Source: Tetragenococcus halophilus subsp. halophilus DSM 20339 (lineage in GTDB: Bacteria > Bacillota > Bacilli > Lactobacillales > Enterococcaceae). From it: a stretch of 64,000 nt of DNA. The position numbers and the translations under genes are program-made. How positions within the stretch are numbered: position 1 is the stretch's first letter; the number at the start of each line of letters is the position of its first letter. Shown in pieces: positions 61,846 to 64,000 of the stretch. The notes under the pieces were generated by a model. The model saw only the letters and a list, made by a program, of their open reading frames with translations. It did not search any database and was not told the origin of the DNA. The stretch is from contig NZ_PXYA01000002.1 in NCBI RefSeq assembly GCF_003841405.1, forward strand, positions 186,001 to 250,000, read 5' to 3'.

Positions 61846-63609
61846 TTATTCTTCTACCCACTCTTCAACTTTATCTGGATTATCATCAATCCAATCTTGA
61901 GCTGCATCTTCAGGAGATGTGCCTTCTTCAATATCTAACATAACATTTTCCATATCTTCTGTATCCCAGTTAAAGTTATCTATTATTTGATAAGCTTCTG
62001 GCATATCGTCTTCTAAGCCTTCACGAGCTAATGCATCAATATGCTCTTCTTCTCCCATCGTTCCTTGTGGGTCATCCAGATATTTTAGATCATATCTTTG
62101 GAACATCCAATGTGGAGACCAGCCAGTGATAACGATAGGATCCTCATTATTGATAGCACTACCTAATTGTGAAGTCATCGCACCGCTAGAAGATGGTGTT
62201 ACTTCCCAATCAGATAAGTTATCATAACTTTCAACTGTATCTTCTGCTGCAGAAACGACACCAGCACCTGGGTCGATACCGATAATTTCTTGATCTGGTA
62301 CTTGGTCATCTAAATCTTCAATCGAATCTACGTCCATGTATTCTGGCACAGCAAGGCCAAGATTAGCACCTTCTGTATGTGGACCTAATTCATCTACTTG
62401 ATCTTTAAATTGATCATATTGCGCTTTTTGCGTCACTGGTAACCAAGCAGAAAGTGTCGCATCAGATTCTCCATTAGCTACAGCTTCCCAGTTTACCGCG
62501 TTATCCAAAGGCGTTTGTGTGACATTATATCCTTGGTCTTCTAAAACAAGTGCTAAGACATTGGTTGAAGCGACTTCTGTATCCCATTCAACATAAGAAA
62601 GGTTAATATTACCGCCCTCTTCAGAGCTAGCACCACTTGAATCATTACCTGACATACTTGTATAAGCAAAGATCGCTGCAATAACGGCTGCTACAACAAC
62701 AACGCCAGCAATAATCTTATTACGTTTTGATTTTTTAGTGGACGCATTTTCACTCGTTTTAGCTTTACTTGAATTCAATTTTTGTGTAAAACGGTCCAAA
62801 ATAATTGCTAAAATAACAACTGCGATACCATAAACAAAGCCGCTACCTACTTGAGAACGTTGTACAGCGGATAATACGCCTTGTCCAAGTCCAGGTGCTC
62901 CGATCATTGAAGCAACAACAACCATGGATAATGCTAGCATCATCGTTTGGTTAATGCCGGCAAAGATATTGCCCTTAGCTAGGGGTAATTCTAATTTAAA
63001 TAATTTTTGCCAGTTCGTACCACCAAATGAATCCGAAGCTTCAGTTAATTCAGTTGGCACTTGGCGAATACCTAAGTTTGTCATCCGTACAGTTGGCGGC
63101 AAAGAAAAGATCACTGAAGCAAATGCCCCAGGAACCATCCCAATACCAAAGAAAGCAACTGCTGGGATCAAATAAACAAAGTTAGGCATAGTTTGCATAA
63201 AGTCCAGAATCGGCGTAATAATATTCTTTGCCGTTTCATTTTTAGACATTAAAATTCCTACTGGAACTCCGATAATTATTGAGATCACGCTAGCCACAAT
63301 AACCAATGTGACTGTATTTAACAGATCGCTCCATAAACCTTGGTTATAAACAAGTAGTAAACCGAGCAATGTAAATGTAGGCAATTGCCATTTTTTTCCA
63401 CCAAGGAAAAATGCAGCTATAGTAGCTAATACAATAAAAAGCAATGGTGGGATAAATGACAAACCAGAGGTCATGCCATCCATGATGGTTTGTCCCAACG
63501 ATTGTAAGAATGAGAAAAATGCCGCCCAATGTTCGGTTAACCAATCAACGCCATTATCTACCCATTCTGATAAAGGAATCTCATTTTGTAGAAAATCAAG
63601 CATCTGCAT
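61846..63609 (-). CDS. opuABC: Glycine betaine permease + binding-protein fusion (OpuABC), copy 4
   Basis: Fourth OpuABC, this one with its own ATPase directly upstream. Architecture as in copy 1: EWVDNGVDWLTEHWAAFFSFLQ amphipathic head, loop [32 protein letters not shown], membrane end RFTQKLNSSKAK, then the OpuAC domain with tryptophans in VNWEAV, SAWLP and GWSPHWMFQRY, all cage positions kept. Start is probably the ATG at 63603 (GGAG 9 nt before it) rather than 63609. It overlaps the ATPase stop by 8-14 nt. This is the complete system most like copy 1. Confidence 0.95.
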   Translation of the reverse strand: MQMLDFLQNEIPLSEWVDNGVDWLTEHWAAFFSFLQSLGQTIMDGMTSGLSFIPPLLFIVLATIAAFFLGGKKWQLPTFTLLGLLLVYNQGLWSDLLNTVTLVIVASVISIIIGVPVGILMSKNETAKNIITPILDFMQTMPNFVYLIPAVAFFGIGMVPGAFASVIFSLPPTVRMTNLGIRQVPTELTEASDSFGGTNWQKLFKLELPLAKGNIFAGINQTMMLALSMVVVASMIGAPGLGQGVLSAVQRSQVGSGFVYGIAVVILAIILDRFTQKLNSSKAKTSENASTKKSKRNKIIAGVVVVAAVIAAIFAYTSMSGNDSSGASSEEGGNINLSYVEWDTEVASTNVLALVLEDQGYNVTQTPLDNAVNWEAVANGESDATLSAWLPVTQKAQYDQFKDQVDELGPHTEGANLGLAVPEYMDVDSIEDLDDQVPDQEIIGIDPGAGVVSAAEDTVESYDNLSDWEVTPSSSGAMTSQLGSAINNEDPIVITGWSPHWMFQRYDLKYLDDPQGTMGEEEHIDALAREGLEDDMPEAYQIIDNFNWDTEDMENVMLDIEEGTSPEDAAQDWIDDNPDKVEEWVEE

Positions 63610-64000
63610 TCACTCCTTTCTTATCATCCGCTTCTTGGCTTTCTTTCAATTCCTCGCTATCATTTGTGTCTGTATCAGTCATAGCCCCAATGACGCTACC
63701 ACGAACAATAACACCAACGACACGGTCATCGTCGTCTACAACGGCAAGAGGAGCTGCAGAACCTTCAATTATATTAAAGATATCAGTCACTAAGGTGTCT
63801 TTTTCCACTTTTTGCACGTTTTTATCCAAGACGTCTTTTAATGTCTTGTCATTTTTACGAGCGTCTAAAGCTTCTTCAGCTGTTAGACTCCCTTTCAAGT
63901 AACGTTTACGGTCAACAGCTAGTAACATACTAACTTCTTCTTTACGCATTCTTTGTAAGGCTACATTTGGACCATCTGCTTCTACATTGATTGTCAAAGC
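63596..64000 (-). CDS. opuAA: OpuAA ATPase C-terminus with CBS domains (partial, runs off edge)
   Basis: The visible 134 residues are the CBS part and tail of an Opu[67 protein letters not shown] and an acidic tail (DTDTNDSEELKESQEADD). They match the ATPase at 15863 at most positions. The ATP-binding domain lies outside the window. Its end contains the GGAG site for opuABC-4, so the two are coupled. Confidence 0.95.
   Translation of the reverse strand, partial: ALTINVEADGPNVALQRMRKEEVSMLLAVDRKRYLKGSLTAEEALDARKNDKTLKDVLDKNVQKVEKDTLVTDIFNIIEGSAAPLAVVDDDDRVVGVIVRGSVIGAMTDTDTNDSEELKESQEADDKKGVNADA

Overview
The window reads as a chromosome segment of a low-GC Lactobacillales bacterium, most like a salt-tolerant enterococcal relative such as Tetragenococcus. 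The reasons are the B. subtilis/Enterococcus-like gene sets (rnmV-rsmA, ytkL-ytoI-nrnA, RNase J2, GlsB, a cpsBCD module), four glycine betaine transporter fusion genes, and strongly acidic secreted and tail regions. The genus is inferred from content; no 16S gene is present.

Layout. 1-4.3 kb: the regulatory end of a capsule/exopolysaccharide operon (unknown anchor protein, LCP, CpsC, CpsD, CpsB, start of a membrane polysaccharide gene). 4.5-11.8 kb: a two-domain wall hydrolase, AI-2E permease, flavodoxin, malic enzyme, quinone-reductase-like protein, NERD protein, GlsB and small ORFs. 11.8-14 kb: two tandem polysaccharide pyruvyl transferases. 14.1-20.8 kb: an osmolyte island with one OpuA-type ATPase and three permease/binding-protein fusions. 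A fourth OpuA operon begins at the right edge (61.8-64 kb). 21.1-24.2 kb: a dead and a live aldo/keto reductase and a GH3 lipoprotein-like enzyme. 24.3-31.8 kb: folT under a tetrahydrofolate riboswitch, isoaspartyl dipeptidase with a YfcC carrier, a second amidohydrolase with a carrier, and a niacin-type ECF S component. 31.9-35.2 kb: rsmA-rnmV-tatD and a phosphoesterase. 35.5-38.1 kb: a manganese ABC transporter behind a DtxR-family box. 38.5-46.7 kb: DUF438/DUF1858, an amino-acid permease operon, an AKR and a fructosamine kinase-SDR-PHP operon. 46.8-53.1 kb: pRiA4b-type protein, nrnA-ytoI-ytkL, nagB, and an mtlD truncated by an IS200-type element. 53.9-61.7 kb: rnjB, a DASS carrier, a Zur-box operon with zinc-free ribosomal paralogues S14 and L32, an SDR, and two lipoprotein genes (one frameshifted).

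The most unusual signal is non-coding. Five intergenic regions carry tandem arrays with a 41-42 bp period. Each unit is an imperfect inverted repeat with a 17-18 nt loop and a 9-10 nt spacer. Arm sequences differ between loci, yet the geometry is kept and some arm changes are compensatory. Two arrays 16 kb apart are clearly homologous.

A second notable signal is in the osmolyte island. The two orphan OpuABC fusions are preceded by overlapping mini-ORFs. One of these matches the first and last codons of an OpuAA ATPase gene joined together, as if the ATPase had been deleted and the translational-coupling leader kept.

Other tandem repeat pairs (38.3-38.5 kb; 42.9 and 55.8 kb) and several decaying genes (AKR copy, mtlD, tnpA, SDR tail, lipoprotein) suggest an actively remodelled genome.
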